Assembly (NCBI RefSeq): GCF_041381155.1
Contig: NC_091142.1
Coordinates: 22,158,362-22,222,361 of the forward strand
Length of the DNA stretch: 64,000 nt
DNA from: Argopecten irradians
Lineage: Eukaryota; Mollusca; Bivalvia; Pectinida; Pectinidae
Reading direction: 5' to 3'
The notes below the pieces were generated by a model that had not been told where the DNA came from, searched no databases, and saw only the letters and a program-made list of their open reading frames with translations. The position numbers and the translations under genes were made by a program. The stretch's first letter is position 1. Each line of letters starts with the position of its first letter. This document shows, piece by piece, positions 11,068 to 23,610 of this stretch.

Positions 11068-11387
11068 TCGATCACTGGAGTGTATCACTGTCAACTACGG
11101 TTGTCCTCAGTGTAAATTCCTCTCTTTGGCGGTGCTTTACCCGGACGTAAACCTTGCGTAGCCCTTGTCACTTGTGGTAGAGTAACGTTCCCGCGGTCCC
11201 TTTCCCGACTTACCTTGGAAGTCAATAGACTTAATAACTGTTACTGTTGGTGTTTCAATTTTCATATCTATAGATTAAACGTCATCATTGTCAGGTCACA
11301 CTCGTGATGGACTCGTCGGGATCCGGCCCTAGCTAATACCGTTAAAAGAAATTACAGTAGTAAGTAAGTAAAATGTTTTACTTTGTT
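11068..11387. other. intergenic, no gene seen
   Basis: No gene or repeat recognised between two R1 copies. Confidence 0.4.
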
Positions 11388-11503
11388 TTTTGTTTGATTT
11401 ATTAACGTCCTATTAAAGCTATGGTCATGTAAGGACGGCCTCCCATGTATGCGGTGTGTTGCGTGTATGTTGTGCGAGTACTGGGAGACTGCGGTATGTT
11501 CGT
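11388..11503 (-). mobile_element. R1 3'-end fragment
   Basis: Contains the AAAC-tail side, 'aacgtcctatta' and 'gacggcctcccatgtatg', and stops after 'gactgcggtatgttcgtg'. A short 5'-truncated copy. Confidence 0.8.
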
Positions 11504-12664
11504 GACTTAAAGCGTTTTGAATGAAAGATATTGGGTAATTGTACACGTGTTGTCTGTTTACAAATAAGATATCGACTTGATTTCATGTGCCTTCAAAAAC
11601 AAGACTTTCCAATTATAACGGGTGAATAGATAAACGCCGTAATAAGATCCAGGGTCATTAAATACGGTATCCTGTATATGCGGCGTACTGTGTTGACTGA
11701 ATACTATAAGGATGTTTAACGCGTCATATGGTTGGAAGATGGTCTGTAGTACAGTGTATTTTGTTAACCCAAACTTGCACACACGAGTCAATTGTTCTAC
11801 ATAATGGCTTTGATTTGTTTATGCACTGACTTTATACTCAGGGGAAAATATATAACAGACTATTTAAGTTGTAAATGCCGTATGGAATGCATTTGTGATA
11901 CGACAAAAGCTCTGGGGGATGGATATCGGCAACGCAACAAGTACATACTACAAAAGCTTCTGAATAATTCACAAACTAAAAAGCTTACTAAGCCCAACAC
12001 TAAAACAAATGCTTTGAATTCACCGCCACATAGGACGATTAACATACATACCACTCATGTAAATAATAAAGAGAGATGGTCGTGGATACTGTTGTTGCTA
12101 TAATGATATAGATTAGTGACAAACCACTCACTGCTTGAAAGACTTTTTCCTCGCAGAGGCATATAAATAAAGATGATGTGTCATTCCATTGCATATCACA
12201 AATTATTTATAATACAACTGCGACATTTCTCCTTGGTACTGCCTTTCTCAGAATTAAGATCTACAACCGTGGTGTGTATTGAGGTAATTGACATACGGGT
12301 TTTGCTGTTTTCCCTCGAGACTTTTCGTGCGTTTATATTGTGAATCTAAAATGTGCTTAGTCGTATACGTGAAATACATTGTATGAAATACTCGGTTACG
12401 TGCAAGGAACATTGAGTTTCATGTAGAAGCAAAAACATCTCGCAGGAATTTCCCTCTGTGTAGAGTACATTAAACATATTCACAAAGTATGTGAATGCCC
12501 ACATGAGTAACCAAAATCTTATGACTGTCTTTTAACTTTACGTGTACAGCTATCATAGTTAACAGTAATATTCGATAGATTTCATGTGTTCTCCGATTTA
12601 AATTTATATTGGGTACTCCAGGGTTACTACCACTATCGTAATATCCACTATGGACTTTGGCATA
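11504..12664. other. intergenic, no gene supported
   Basis: Includes a 103-codon open frame (11792-12103, +) that opens MFYIMALICLCTDFILRGK and is Lys/Asn-rich later. No family is recognised and no splice sites stand out. I do not call it a gene. Confidence 0.4.
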
Positions 12665-12791
12665 TTGGTTTTGTTTATTGGATTTACGTCCTATTAACAG
12701 CCAGGGTCATTTAAGGACTGCCCTTCTGTATGTCTGTAAGTTTTGGGAGGCTGTGGTATATCCGTGGTGTGTGTCATTTTATATCATAGCA
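12665..12791 (-). mobile_element. R1 relic
   Basis: A diverged 3' R1 segment ('acgtcctattaacagccagggtcat', then 'ttttgggaggctgtggtat'). It abuts a possible exon. Confidence 0.65.
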
Positions 12792-12992
12792 GAACTGAAG
12801 GCTCCGTATGCGGCAAAATATGATACAGATAGTTTGGTCATTTGCTATAAATCAAAAGAACATAGTAACAGTGCATGGTACGGGTTTGACGATGGGCTTC
12901 AGGTCGGGTTTGCTTTTGCTCCTGGAAGTTTTGCTATGACATATACCAGGAATGGATACATCGACAGTGATGGTAAACCCTGGAATATCTGA
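12792..12992 (+). CDS. possible 3' exon of an unknown gene
   Basis: After a candidate acceptor (tatatcatagcag) a 66-codon frame runs to a stop: AELKAPYAAKYDTDSLVICY, then SNSAWYGFDDGLQVGFAFAP and AMTYTRNGYIDSDGKPWNI. The composition is balanced, rich in Gly, Asp and aromatic residues, and unlike the low-complexity chance frames nearby. No upstream exon was found: an R1 relic sits immediately upstream and would lie in an intron or have destroyed the 5' part. I do not recognise the family. It could be a pseudogene fragment or chance. Confidence 0.3.
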   Translation, partial: ELKAPYAAKYDTDSLVICYKSKEHSNSAWYGFDDGLQVGFAFAPGSFAMTYTRNGYIDSDGKPWNI

Positions 12993-13300
12993 AATATGAC
13001 CTAAATTGTGATAGAACAGTGAACGTAATGAAATGCAATATTTGCCGATACTTTAGTTTTCAACCATGTGTTATTGATCTGTTTATAGCATTGAGTCGTG
13101 TAATATTGCTTTGAAACGCTGTAATATACGGAAATCGTTATTTCAATGCACAGTTAAATTTAAGATTCAATTTCATGAGTTGAAGATTGTTTGATTACAT
13201 TGTATGATAAAAATATTTGATAATAACAAAAATATCCGCGGTAAAGATAATACTTCACAAGTCTGTAATTAAAATATTTGAAAATACACTAGCTGTTTAA

Positions 13301-13650
13301 AGTTAATAGTCAGGGAAAGGAAGGCTAAATTAGGTAAAAATGGTGTTAATATATCCAGCATAATGTCTTATGAAATAAAGTGTCCTGTCAAAATCGCTCT
13401 GAATGTGAAAAGTTATTTATACCATGTCCTCCCAGTTGGCTATGTCCGAGTTGAAATTTCCACACAGCCTCGCTTTGAAAGAGTTAGGCAAATTTATTTT
13501 TAGAACTGTGTTAAATTCACATGGGTCTTTGCCATAATGCAATGGTCAAAACTGGACAACGTGAGCAGACCTTGACTGTCGTTTTGATATGTAAGGACTT
13601 TTTGAAGCCCAATGAACGTATTTAAACTGATTTAAACCCGACTATTCACT
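13301..13650. mobile_element. TTAA-flanked MITE (family M2)
   Basis: Inverted ends (agttaatagtcaggg, reversed as cccgactattcact) are bounded by TTAA at 13297-13300 and 13651-13654. The interior 'ggaggac/gtcctcc...gcctcgcttt' segment matches, in reverse orientation, the copies at 23257-23545 and 39294-39631. Non-autonomous. Confidence 0.8.
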
Positions 13651-13723
13651 TTAAAATACACGTTACATAACCGTACTAACAAACATTTCAGTGTGGTTGA
13701 GATATCTCTATCTACTTAACTTT

Positions 13724-13805
13724 GTTTTGTTTGTTTGATTAAATTAACGTCTGATTAACAGCCTGGGTCATGTAAGGACAGCCTTGTACGCCGTGTGTTG
13801 CGTTA
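13724..13805 (-). mobile_element. R1 3'-end fragment
   Basis: Starts tttgtttgtttgattaaatt (the tail side), includes 'gtcatgtaaggacagcc', and ends at 'gtgtgttgcgtt'. Strongly truncated. Confidence 0.7.
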
Positions 13806-14396
13806 CAAATCTATCAGTTTATCATTTGTTATCATTTTATTGCAAATTCTTCGAGGGAGCATATGATTTTTATTAATTAAAAGCACTCTCCTTTTTCTTC
13901 GTTTTTGCCATTTGATAAAATACAAACCTTATGGTTACAAACAATTTATTGTCGACAATGTATGTCTAACTATCTGTGATGGAATTTAAGAAAATGCACT
14001 GAATCGAATTATGTACACTGTGCTAATGTAAACCCATTTGTGTGTTCAGTGTAATTTTATTCATACCATTGTTTATTTAAGTCTAAGCAGCCAGGTTATA
14101 ATGATAAGAGTCGACATTATTGCAATATATGTTGATCGTTTGTTACCTAATTGGATGTAGTATGAATTCCGCTTGTAATGGGACAAAAGACAAATTTGAG
14201 CTGTCAGACGTTTAGCGCTGAATTCATGTCATTACAGCAATCTCGCAGGATGTGGTATGGTGCAAATATTTTATATCAGATAAGACTCGCTTAAACGATA
14301 CTGTCAGTCATTTCACTAGTCACACGTTCTGATTTCCATTGATTTAATTACGGTATTCCAATTATTCTAATAACACTTAGAACAATGTACGTTTAT
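13806..14396. other. intergenic, no gene seen
   Basis: AT-rich, no recognisable features. Confidence 0.4.
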
Positions 14397-14587
14397 GGAA
14401 AGTGCTATAGCACTATCATAAAAGGGCAACAGTTCCACTATACGAGAAGACATAACACGAATATACAGCAGTCTACCGAAACACGCACCTCAGATTTCAT
14501 ACACGATACACACAGCATACATGGGATGCCGTCCTTTCGTGATTCTGGCTGTTAATAGGCCGTTAATTTAATCATACAAACAAACAA
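14397..14587 (+). mobile_element. R1 retroposon, 5'-truncated
   Basis: Begins within the 'gtgctatagcactat...aagggcaacag' part of R1 and runs to an imperfect AAAC tail. Several differences from the other copies suggest moderate age. Confidence 0.8.
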
Positions 14588-14884
14588 CTAAGTGACATAT
14601 CTTTGTGGAGTCCTTATATTTCTCACCACCACTTGACAAAACAAGGACAATTGATGTAATTTCATTAACTGATGTAAAGTATTAAAGCAAAATCTAATAA
14701 TTTCATTTGATTGATCAAAGATTAAGTGAAACACGGCAGCAATGTAATTATGAATATGACCAAAACGTGAATTAATGGTAATATGATCGCGGAATTACTA
14801 ATTGATTTTGTATGACAATTTGATAATATCGAAATTAACTTAATGCATCTCAACTTAGACAGAGGAGTGTCTTATAATGATTAA

Positions 14885-15284
14885 AGGCCCACTACCTTTC
14901 CGAAACGGCTTTTAGTTTTTAAAATGGGAATGTAAAACAAGATCGATAATTTTGTAGAGACTTAAGAATTATTATCTTACCGTTAATACTACAATTATCA
15001 TCACCTTCTGAACGTTTTGATTAAAATAAATAAAATGTTTATTTTCATAACGCGGATCGTATTATGTTTCCCGCCTTCGTCCTAAATACCGCGCGGTAGT
15101 TGACTATCACTGCGCCAGACGGCAAAACAGCGAATTGACTCTCCACTGTTTTCATATATTACGCATGGAATCTTGCACATGTTTGGTGTCGTAACCTTAT
15201 TTTAGGTCATCGGTATGCATTTTCTGATGTTATTAATGTTTTTTAAGAAACCTTTATATTTTGCTCCGGAAAGGTAATGGGCCT
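14885..15284. mobile_element. TTAA-flanked MITE (family M1), 400 bp
   Basis: Inverted ends AGGCCCACTACCTTTCCG and CGGAAAGGTAATGGGCCT lie directly inside TTAA at 14881-14884 and 15285-15288. No coding capacity. The left breakpoint of the large tandem duplication (15102) falls inside this element, and its right half recurs at 30489-30671. Confidence 0.85.
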
Positions 15285-15288
15285 TTAA

Positions 15289-16484
15289 ATGATAAACCTA
15301 ACGAATCTAATATTACCTTTGATGATTGAAATTCAAAATATTTTCCCAATCGAAAATCTCGGTTAACTTGTTTCAGATTCTTTGGTTATTAGCAATTATT
15401 TCGTTAAAAATATCGACGCAGACGTATCGAGAAATATACTAGTTAAGTTATAGACATACGAAATACGGTGCAGAAAATGTTAGCAAACAGATTTGTTGTT
15501 TTTATGGTTGATAAAATGCTTTAATCTAGAACAACCTGTAACTGTTATAAGACGCCGTTACGTTTAACAATTTATTTAATTTTCAGTTTAAATTATTTTA
15601 AATGATGGATCTTTTACAGCATTTCATGCAGCATTCCGATTAAATACGCAAGACAGCTACGTTACCATAAACGAGGACGAACATACTGTTTAAACAAGCT
15701 GTCACATACAGCTGCTGTCACCGTAGTTTTTAGCTGAAATCGGGCGGCAAACTGTCCATTGGGTGAAGTTATTGTGCCTACACCAGATGAGTCAGGCTAA
15801 CACAACAATACGTTAAAAAGTTCACATAAAAACACACCGTGTCGATGTGTAGTGTTTTTCTGCAAATAGGCACTGTCTTGTGTGGTAATTAGTATCTCAG
15901 TGCTATTTAGAAAGTGAATTGTCTGTGATAGACAGTGGGCTGTATTGGTGTGTGTTGACTTGTACAGATGGGAAGTACATTGGGCGGTGCTATGCTGATG
16001 ATTCCTGTTAATGTAGACAGCTATATAACTCCTGTGTAATACTGGTTACAGATGTTATGGCCTCCGAAGGTGTACATGGTGCTGTTTAAAATTAAAGACA
16101 TATTGTGGATTTATACATGGAATGGTTTGGAGCTTCCGAATAGACTATGCATTCTATAGTGCAATACATATGAAATAAACATGATATGATGCCCGTTTGA
16201 AGTCAGGGTCTGTGACACCTGTTCCGGGGTAATGCTGGTGTGGATTCTATCGGGACCCAGGTTTGTCGCATAAAGTCAACCGATACAGTTATCAACCCTT
16301 TGGAAACAATTAATTTTCAGATAGAAGTTCAAAGTTGCTGATGAAAAATTTAAATCATTGTATCCGTGATATTCTTTGAAATCAATTACATGTAAAATCA
16401 ATAAGTGTGTGGAACATCCATAGACACGCTTACTGAACGAGGATATCATTCATTTTCAATACATATAGCACTTACACAAGTATA
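15289..16484. other. upstream region of Kv copy 1
   Basis: About 1.2 kb without a coding signal, nearly identical to 30676-31878 in unit 2. It would include the promoter and 5' UTR of the channel gene, but I see no TATA box or other element that I can assign. Confidence 0.5.
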
Positions 16485-19400
16485 ATGGATTTACTTGTTA
16501 TCAACGTTCGTGGAACTGTGTTTAAGACGAAAACTGCAACTCTAGCGAAGGCACCAGCTGATTCTCCTCTGGCTAATCTGGACAAATCATCAGAGTTCTT
16601 TGACTCAGACAGTGGAGAATATTTCTTTGACCGGAATGCAGAGGTATTTGACACAATCCTTGATTACTTCAGTACAGGCAGACTTCATATACCGAATTCC
16701 GTGTGCTCCGAGCGAGTAAGAGAAGAACTCTCTTACTGGAAAATTCCGGAAAGCCACCTTGCAAAATGTTGTTGGAAGGCATTTTATCAGAAAGATGAAG
16801 ATATGGAAGTGCTAAACAGATTGCTCTCCAATGTTCCCTGTGTTGAGAATAAGACAGATATACTCTCCACCGATTGTTGTGATTCGCCGTACATGATAAA
16901 AACACAAGAGAGAGAACAGAGCATACGGGATCGAACCTGGAAATGTCTCAATAACCACAGGAAGGGTACACTAGCCAAGGTAATGTAGTTTTTTTTCCCG
17001 TTTTGTATACCATTTAAGTACCTACTATCGTGAAACGAAATTTGATGAGTAGATGTCCTGTCTAGATAATCTGAACGTAAAAATCGCAGAAATTCCATTT
17101 GTGAAGGTACCACAGAAGACGATCGCTATGGGCAGTTTCCCTCATTCATACGTTTATCAATCTACATGTACACGCATTCAGAGTTTTCCTTACATTGAAC
17201 TATTCATTTTGCTACCCTAACAGTGAATGCATATAGATGTGTATCAGTTAGAACGAGTATATGTACCTGGCCTACTATACCTTTCGGCCGGGTACGAATT
17301 GGTCCCTATGTGTCGTGGTGGAGCACTGCCTCCGAAAATCACTCGGACACAGTTTTATATATTTTTTGTAGGTTTCCAATTATTTTATGCTTATACATGC
17401 ATTTACATATTATTGTTGTCCAAAACAAACATAACTACCATTCTTAATACCTACCGTCCCGCTCACAAGACGTCAAATTCACAATTTGTCGACTTGTCGT
17501 ATAAATTCCCTTCAGAAAGACCTTCATATGTATTATATAAAAAAAAATGCCTCGATGAGGAGAATATGATATTTTATGTGGTTCAGTTTTATTGCCTAGT
17601 AGGTATGCGATATCAAACAAGTACGATAAAAATGCAAACAAAAGTTTTATAATGGTTTGCATAATAATTACTTTGCTCCATTAGCAGTAATAGGCATCAA
17701 TTGTAGCTCTAAAGACGACACTATTTTCTGTCAAAAGGTCTTTTGAGCTACAATATTGCAGCTATGTATCAGTGACATCCATTGCATTTTAGTATCTTTT
17801 TACAAATGTCTTATGTTTCATATTTTCATGTATAATACCATTGAAGCTAAGTTTACTTATCATACCTCTGTCATCGTTTCCATACCATGTTCTCATGTAC
17901 TCATCAGTAATATACTGATTTTTATCAATTATGTACTTTGAATCTAAAAGCCTTTTAATTGCATATAAATGAACCTCAAGGAAAGATTGCCTGGTATTCG
18001 AGGATTACCGAAGTCTGTTAAGTTTCTGACAGTGGTGTTTCTAAAACAAACAACACTATTTTATCATAGATGCTGGATAAAATCATATGTTAAAACGAAA
18101 CACGCCATGCCAAACATTAACCCTAAACATGCAGTGGTATAGCTTTTTAATGCGTAATGTGCTTTATTTTCAGGAAGGAATTTTTGTTTTACATGCTATT
18201 TCATTGTAAATGTTAATGCATGCCAGTTCCATTTCCCCCACATTAGTCTCCACTAGTTAACTAACCCCTTGCATGCGTACACCATGGCAATTGAATGTGA
18301 TTTGTATGAATTAAATTAATACGTTTCGCAAATATAGTTTATATTTACATATTAAAACCACTGGTATGCATGTCGCTACACTTTGGAAAAAACTAACAAA
18401 TCGACTGGTAATTCCGTCAGTTTCTGTGTTTATGAAATGCTTAACTTTGTGCTAGCTATAACAACGCGTGTTAAGATATGTATGACAAGTTTGGAGTCTC
18501 TCTGCGATTGGACAATATTGCTAGTTTCAGTATACAAACATATGTTGCCAATGGTGTTTAATGACTGACTGAATTTAAGGTATTGTATTAGTATTCTGAT
18601 ACAAAACCTTAATTGTAAGTGTACATGATATTAATGATGAAGTCATATAAAGTATACCAAATTGTTAATTAACAAACCGTTTGGCAGATCAATAGGTATT
18701 TGATAATAATTAAACGGAAAAGCTCAGCTGCCTTCAATGATAAATCATACAACGGTATCGTCTATGCAATTGAAAAGGATGAGACAGCGCTATGGTGCAT
18801 TGACATTGTTCTTAATTGGATTTCCTTAAAATGATTGAAATCCATTTGGTGTAATTAATTGAACGTTTTAAACTCTTCACATGATAGGATTTCTTTCATT
18901 AATTTAAAACTAAGAGAAAAACGCAAGAATACATTTATTGTGGATAGTGTCACGTTCCCAATACGTTATTCCTAAAGTAAAAACTGCTGGTTTAGCATGG
19001 CTTTTTGTACTCTAATGCACTCGTGTCTCCATCTTGATTGCATCTGAAGCTGACTGATTTTATCATAGTTGTTTGTAATTTTCATGACACTCTTATGTGA
19101 GCAGAACCGCGGGGAATGAGGTGTGTCTAAAATGAGTAGCACTTCAAAGCAATAATAAAACACAGAAACGTGCTACATGTATATTGTTACTTACACTTCC
19201 AACCTAATCTCGTAATTGGGACAGACATCTCGGTTATCTATAGGTTACACGTTTAAGACGGACACACTCACTCAGTTTGATTAACATCATGGTTAATGTA
19301 CTGCCTATCTTCAAATATGCATTATGCATTTGGTAGTTCAATTAATGAATATGTATCATTTTGTAGCCTAAATGATGTCTAACAATTAAATCTATAAAGA

Positions 19401-20919
19401 TGTCTATAAAACGTTATCCGTTATTTATGCACACTACAGATACAGAAAACAATGAGTTAAATTAATTGAAAATGGCCACCGTAATGTGACAAATTAATTA
19501 TAAACAATTATATAAAACTCATATCAAAGTAATATGACAAATATTATGCAAACAAATTGACACATAATTCAGTTTTATAAAATTATATAAAAAGATTATG
19601 AAACATAACATAATCTAGAACATCTCAATATTGATATTAAGGTGGGGGTTTGATAGAACGCGGTCACAAAGTTAAAAAAAATCTCAAAGAGGAATTTTTG
19701 ACTTCTCCACCAACAAAGTGGGTGCATGATTTTGGAGCATTGTGTTGCCTCTCCTTGTAACAGTGGAAATCTGGCACAGGTTTATTTTCCGTAACATTTG
19801 AACGCCATTGAGCAACACTTGGTTGATTGATTAGCTTATAAGTAAATCCTATTAACAGTAAGGGTCATTAAGGACTGCCTTATGTGTGCAAAGTGTTGCG
19901 ACAAAATATTCCCGTTTTTCATGCGTTCCTCAAAAGGGCGTCCACTGATGTATTTTCATAGCAGTGTAATGCGACGTCTGTTTCTTTATTTTCTAAAGTT
20001 ACAACTTATGTATATCTACAATTATTCCAGGTACTATTACTATATATTTTATCTGTTACAGGTGTGGTATGCAGTTTTGTGCTTCTCCATAGTCGTATCC
20101 ACCGCTATCTTCATTGTACAGTCTATCCCTATGTTTAGGGTGGATGCCCCGAACACTCTGCCATTCCCCTACAACATTACCTCGAAGCCCTTACTCATGT
20201 ACTGGTACACCATGCCGCATCCTGTACTCATGATCAGCGACGGGATACTCAACTTCATTTTTATGGTTGACTGGCTATTGAGGCTATACTCGTGTCCGTG
20301 CAAGGCAGAATTCATAAAAGGTTTCTTAAACATCCTCGATCTTGTTGCTTGGGTCGCCATTTGGAACATACTGTGGATTGAATTCTACAGGGACATCTTC
20401 CATTTCAAAGGTGCATTCTTTGTGCTATTTATGATAGGGACGTTATATGCTACAAGAATTTTCCGTGTTTTCCGACTAATGCAACACAATTGCGGCGTGA
20501 AAATCCTTATTCTTTCTTTAAAATCGAGTGCACGTGAACTATGTATATTAGCTATAACTTTCGCATGCGTATCTGTGATTTTCGCATTTCTACTTTATAT
20601 GTCAGAGTTCAATAGCGATTCTGATATAAAATTTCCAAATGCTTTGACGGCGATATGGTGGGCAATCGTTACCATGACGACGGTCGGGTGTGGTGATTTT
20701 TACCCGACTACACCACAAGGGTACTTTATTGGCGCCCTCTGTTCTATTACTGGTATTTTACTTATCGCACTTCCGGTCGCGGTTACATCATCAAATTTTA
20801 GTGACTTTTATAACTTTAATAAATTTAGAGCTAAATACCAGGAAGCATTAACACGAGAAGGCAGGGAAATGCCGGATCATAACAAGTTAGATATTGGAGT
20901 ACCCGCAACGGCAGTGTAG
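16485..20919 (+). CDS. Shaw-like (Kv3-type) voltage-gated potassium channel, copy 1 (exons 16485-16979, 20062-20919)
   Basis: Pore-forming alpha subunit of a tetrameric plasma-membrane K+ channel, about 450 residues. Exon 1 (165 codons) is the cytoplasmic T1 domain (INVRGTVFKTKT...GEYFFDRNAEVFDTILDYFS), with the HX5C (HIPNSVC) and CCW zinc-site residues of non-Shaker channels. Exon 2 starts in phase 0 at VWYAVLCFSIVV and encodes S1-S6. The splice signals are aag|gtaatg and gttacag|gtg. S4 reads TRIFRVFRLMQHNCGVK, with only three regularly spaced Arg. S6 has LPVAVTSSNF, a variant of the PVP hinge. The pore reads TMTTVGCGDFYP: Cys (TGT, 20689-20691) replaces the filter Tyr. Both exons are open. 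The first residues of the longest frame around exon 2 (from 19882) are intron. Shaw-type is preferred from T1; the exact subfamily is uncertain. Confidence 0.88.
16980..20061 (+). other. intron of Kv copy 1
   Basis: 3,082 bp, GT-AG. It holds an R1 relic near its 3' end (19826-19905). A 141-codon open frame at 17227-17652 is shared with unit 2 but changes frame between the copies, so it is not coding. Nothing else recognised. Confidence 0.75.
19826..19905 (-). mobile_element. R1 relic in Kv intron
   Basis: 'aaatcctattaacagtaagggtcattaaggactgcc' is a worn R1 3' segment. It is present at the same place in unit 2 (36001-36079), so it predates the duplication. Confidence 0.6.
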
Positions 20920-21792
20920 ATTAATGTTCGGACATTTCATTTTTTAATTTTGTTGCACAAAACTTCCAGTATTTAATCGCAGTAATAAGTGCCGAATTTT
21001 AAAACATTGCTTTCTACAGATATGTGTTGCTCCAATTTTATATACCTTTTGCTTCAATAGTGTGAATTAACATGTATTGTGCAACATGGCATTTTCCCTG
21101 TGTACATGAACAAGCGGCGACAATCGTATTCGTTACTATAGAACAACGAATAAGAATAATAAACAAACTGAAACTATTAAATGTAACCCATTATCTAATA
21201 GGCCAATAATCTCTACCAAAGAAATACCCATTAACATTGTTACAATTTTGGAATGTGTTTATAGACACCGCCGTCAATTACCGAAATAAAACCTATTCAT
21301 GTCTTACGTCTATGTTGTCATAGTAACATTTGGGAATTTTTAGCGTTGACAATGAGTTCGAGGATTTATACCTTTTAAGGAATTTTGTATTATTTTATAC
21401 TTTAGCTTCCTCTTAAATTATTAAATTGTTCATACAGGTGTTTTCGCGCCCCCATGATTTAATTCCAAAATCGGAATGTTTTGTTTAAAGAACACATTTA
21501 AGATTTCATCTACATTTAGGGTTCTGGAGGTTTTTCTTTCTTTTAATGTTTAACGACTCATTAATAATACGTTCATTGAGGTCTTAATCTTTATTGTTAT
21601 TGTATATATGTACTTTTCATCGCATCATATAGCTTACTTATCATTTAGCTACAAAGGAGACCTTTATCTGAAGTAAGCAGGTGCTGGTTAACTTTGAACT
21701 CAGTTAATACTCGATATTGGGAAAGGTATCATTTTTATTATATCTTATTCTGCTTCTCAATAATTTAAAGTAGCAAGCCTGGCATTGTTGTA
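20920..21792. other. Kv copy 1 3' region
   Basis: Probable 3' UTR and intergenic DNA, AT-rich and nearly identical to 37100-38003. No further gene. Unit 2 has a ~24-bp extra stretch near 37410. Confidence 0.5.
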
Positions 21793-21920
21793 AATTTGTT
21801 TGATTAGATCAGTGTCCTATTAAAAGCCAGGGTAATGTAAGGACGACCTCCCATGTATGCGGTGTGTTGCGTGTATGAAGTGCGGGTGTGTGTTTTGGAA
21901 GGCTGCGGAAAATTCACACA
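21793..21920 (-). mobile_element. R1 3'-end fragment (old)
   Basis: Diverged R1 ('gtcctattaaaagccagggtaatgtaaggacgacc'). The same fragment is at 38004-38132 in unit 2, so the insertion is older than the duplication. Confidence 0.75.
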
Positions 21921-22079
21921 ACGGGCGTCGTTGTTGAAAGATTGTTAACATAACGTCCTTTTGAAATTATCGCAACTGTTGAATTGGAAAATCAAGTCAA
22001 AAGTGCAATTTTGCAAGCAGTCGGCTTACATTTTCAACCGAAAAAGAGTATTTTCATATCAGATCTAATGACTCTCCCT

Positions 22080-22380
22080 TTCCAATTGGGTTAAATATCA
22101 CCTGTACTTCAGATTAAATGCATTTCTACTCCTTGCTACATCAACTGTAAACGCCATTTCGTCCCAGTATACATATATCTTAGCTTTGTAGTGCATTTTT
22201 GGCGAGATGTGCGTTCACATAATAATTGAGACGGCTTAATTACAAACAGTTTCGTCCTTATGCAATACAAGCTGATGAAATACAGATCCTTAATTGTTGT
22301 CTCTACGTTGATAAGAAGATCTGCCAATATCCAATTCAAGTGACTTTTGAATATGAAAAAATTGACGGGGTGGAAGGTTT
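22080..22380. mobile_element. N9-family relic
   Basis: Contains internal N9 landmarks (cgccatttcgtcccagtata, ggcgagatg, cagtttcgtcc) and a decayed terminal segment (caagctgatgaaatacagatcc, about 22268). Ends cannot be fixed. Also present in unit 2 at about 38290-38590. Confidence 0.5.
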
Positions 22381-22440
22381 GAAAAACAGATGTCACAATT
22401 ATTTGTTATTCAATATGTGTATTGTATATGTATACTCAGT

Positions 22441-22597
22441 TCCACTATACAAGAAGACACAACATAAATATACCGCAGTCTCCCAAAACATGCACCTCGC
22501 ACAACATACACGCAACACACCGCATACATGGGAGGCCGTCCTTCCATGACCATAGCTGTTAATAGGACGTTAATTAATCAAACAAACAAACAAACAA
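22441..22597 (+). mobile_element. R1, 5'-truncated, unit-1-specific, 11-bp TSD
   Basis: A 157-bp insertion flanked by gtatactcagt (22430-22440 and 22598-22608). Unit 2 has the uninterrupted site at about 38640-38660. It therefore inserted after the 15-kb duplication and is the cleanest proof that R1 moves by retroposition. Confidence 0.92.
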
Positions 22598-22699
22598 GTA
22601 TACTCAGTACGGTACTAAGTATCCTTGGACTCTGCTTCAATACCACTTTCTATTAAACGAACAAATAACGCTGAGAATTTCAGGTATGTGTTGTTTTAG

Positions 22700-22880
22700 G
22701 TTTTGATGGTGTATTGACTTAACGTCCTATTGACAGTTATGGGTAAGGGTCCTATTAGCAACAATGTTTTGCGGGTGTGAACGGATTTATGTTTTGAGAC
22801 GTTGCAGTACAATCGTGTTTTGTCTTTTTGTAATAGTGGTATCTCACTGAAACGCCGGTCATGTGAACATTAGAGTACTT
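22700..22880 (-). mobile_element. R1 relic
   Basis: Strongly diverged R1 ('aacgtcctattgacagttatggg', 'gtgttttgtctttttgtaatagtgg'). Shared with unit 2 (about 38740-38900). Confidence 0.55.
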
Positions 22881-23256
22881 GCTGACTAGACATCTTTCTT
22901 CATTAAGATCATACTGAAACAATATTGTTTCAAAAACCGTTTCTGGTATTTGATATATCAGGGTTAAAATGCCACCTTGTCGGAATAGAAACTCCGGTTA
23001 GTTATTAAACATAATACATCGTGTATTAATTATTGGGTCAGTGTGTTGTTTAAGTCGTACGGTTTAATACCCTGTTTAAACCAGTGCCTACATATCACGT
23101 TTTAGGTGTACTGGAATATAACTTAATTGATATAAAGTGTCTATGCATCTGTCTTAACCTTAAATATTACTGTTGACTTTAAGACTGTGCGTGCAAAGTA
23201 TGTAACAAATTGTACACTTCAACAGAAAAAATACCGAACTCTGTAGTCTTACTTAA

Positions 23257-23545
23257 AGTTAATAGTCGGGCAAAGAAAACCAGTCTAAATGCGTGCATTG
23301 TTCTGCCAAGTTCTGACCATTAAAGTAAAGGAAAGTTGAAAGCATTGAAAGCGAGGCTGCGTGGAAATGTAACCACGGACATAGTCAGCCAGGAGGACAT
23401 TTTAGGATTCCTATACTTTAAATTAATTTCTTCGTACGCAGACAGATTTTGGCGAGAGATTTTATTTTTCTATTTCAAAGAAATTATACTGGATACATTC
23501 ACACCATTTTCACCGACTTTAGCCATCCTTGCCCGATTGTTCACT
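23257..23545. mobile_element. TTAA-flanked MITE (family M2), unit 1 copy
   Basis: Ends agttaatagtcgggcaaag and gcccgattgttcact lie between TTAA at 23253-23256 and 23546-23549. It is about 49 bp shorter than its unit 2 partner because of an internal deletion. A 91-codon frame (23336-23611) overlaps it and is not a gene. Confidence 0.75.
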
Positions 23546-23610
23546 TTAACTGGAATACACAATTGGTTTAAAAACAACAAACTACGAGTCACCAGTAATG
23601 TCTCAGGTTA

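Noticed and set aside
11792-12103. 103-codon frame as a gene
   Set aside because: Low-complexity Lys/Asn-rich C-terminus, no domain, no clear splice or start context.
17227-17652. 141-codon frame in the Kv intron, conserved in unit 2
   Set aside because: Conservation follows from the recent duplication, and small indels change the frame between copies, so it is not maintained as protein.
19882-20061. N-terminal extension of Kv exon 2
   Set aside because: This stretch is intron containing an R1 relic; a good acceptor at 20061 and matching phase join exon 1 directly to S1.
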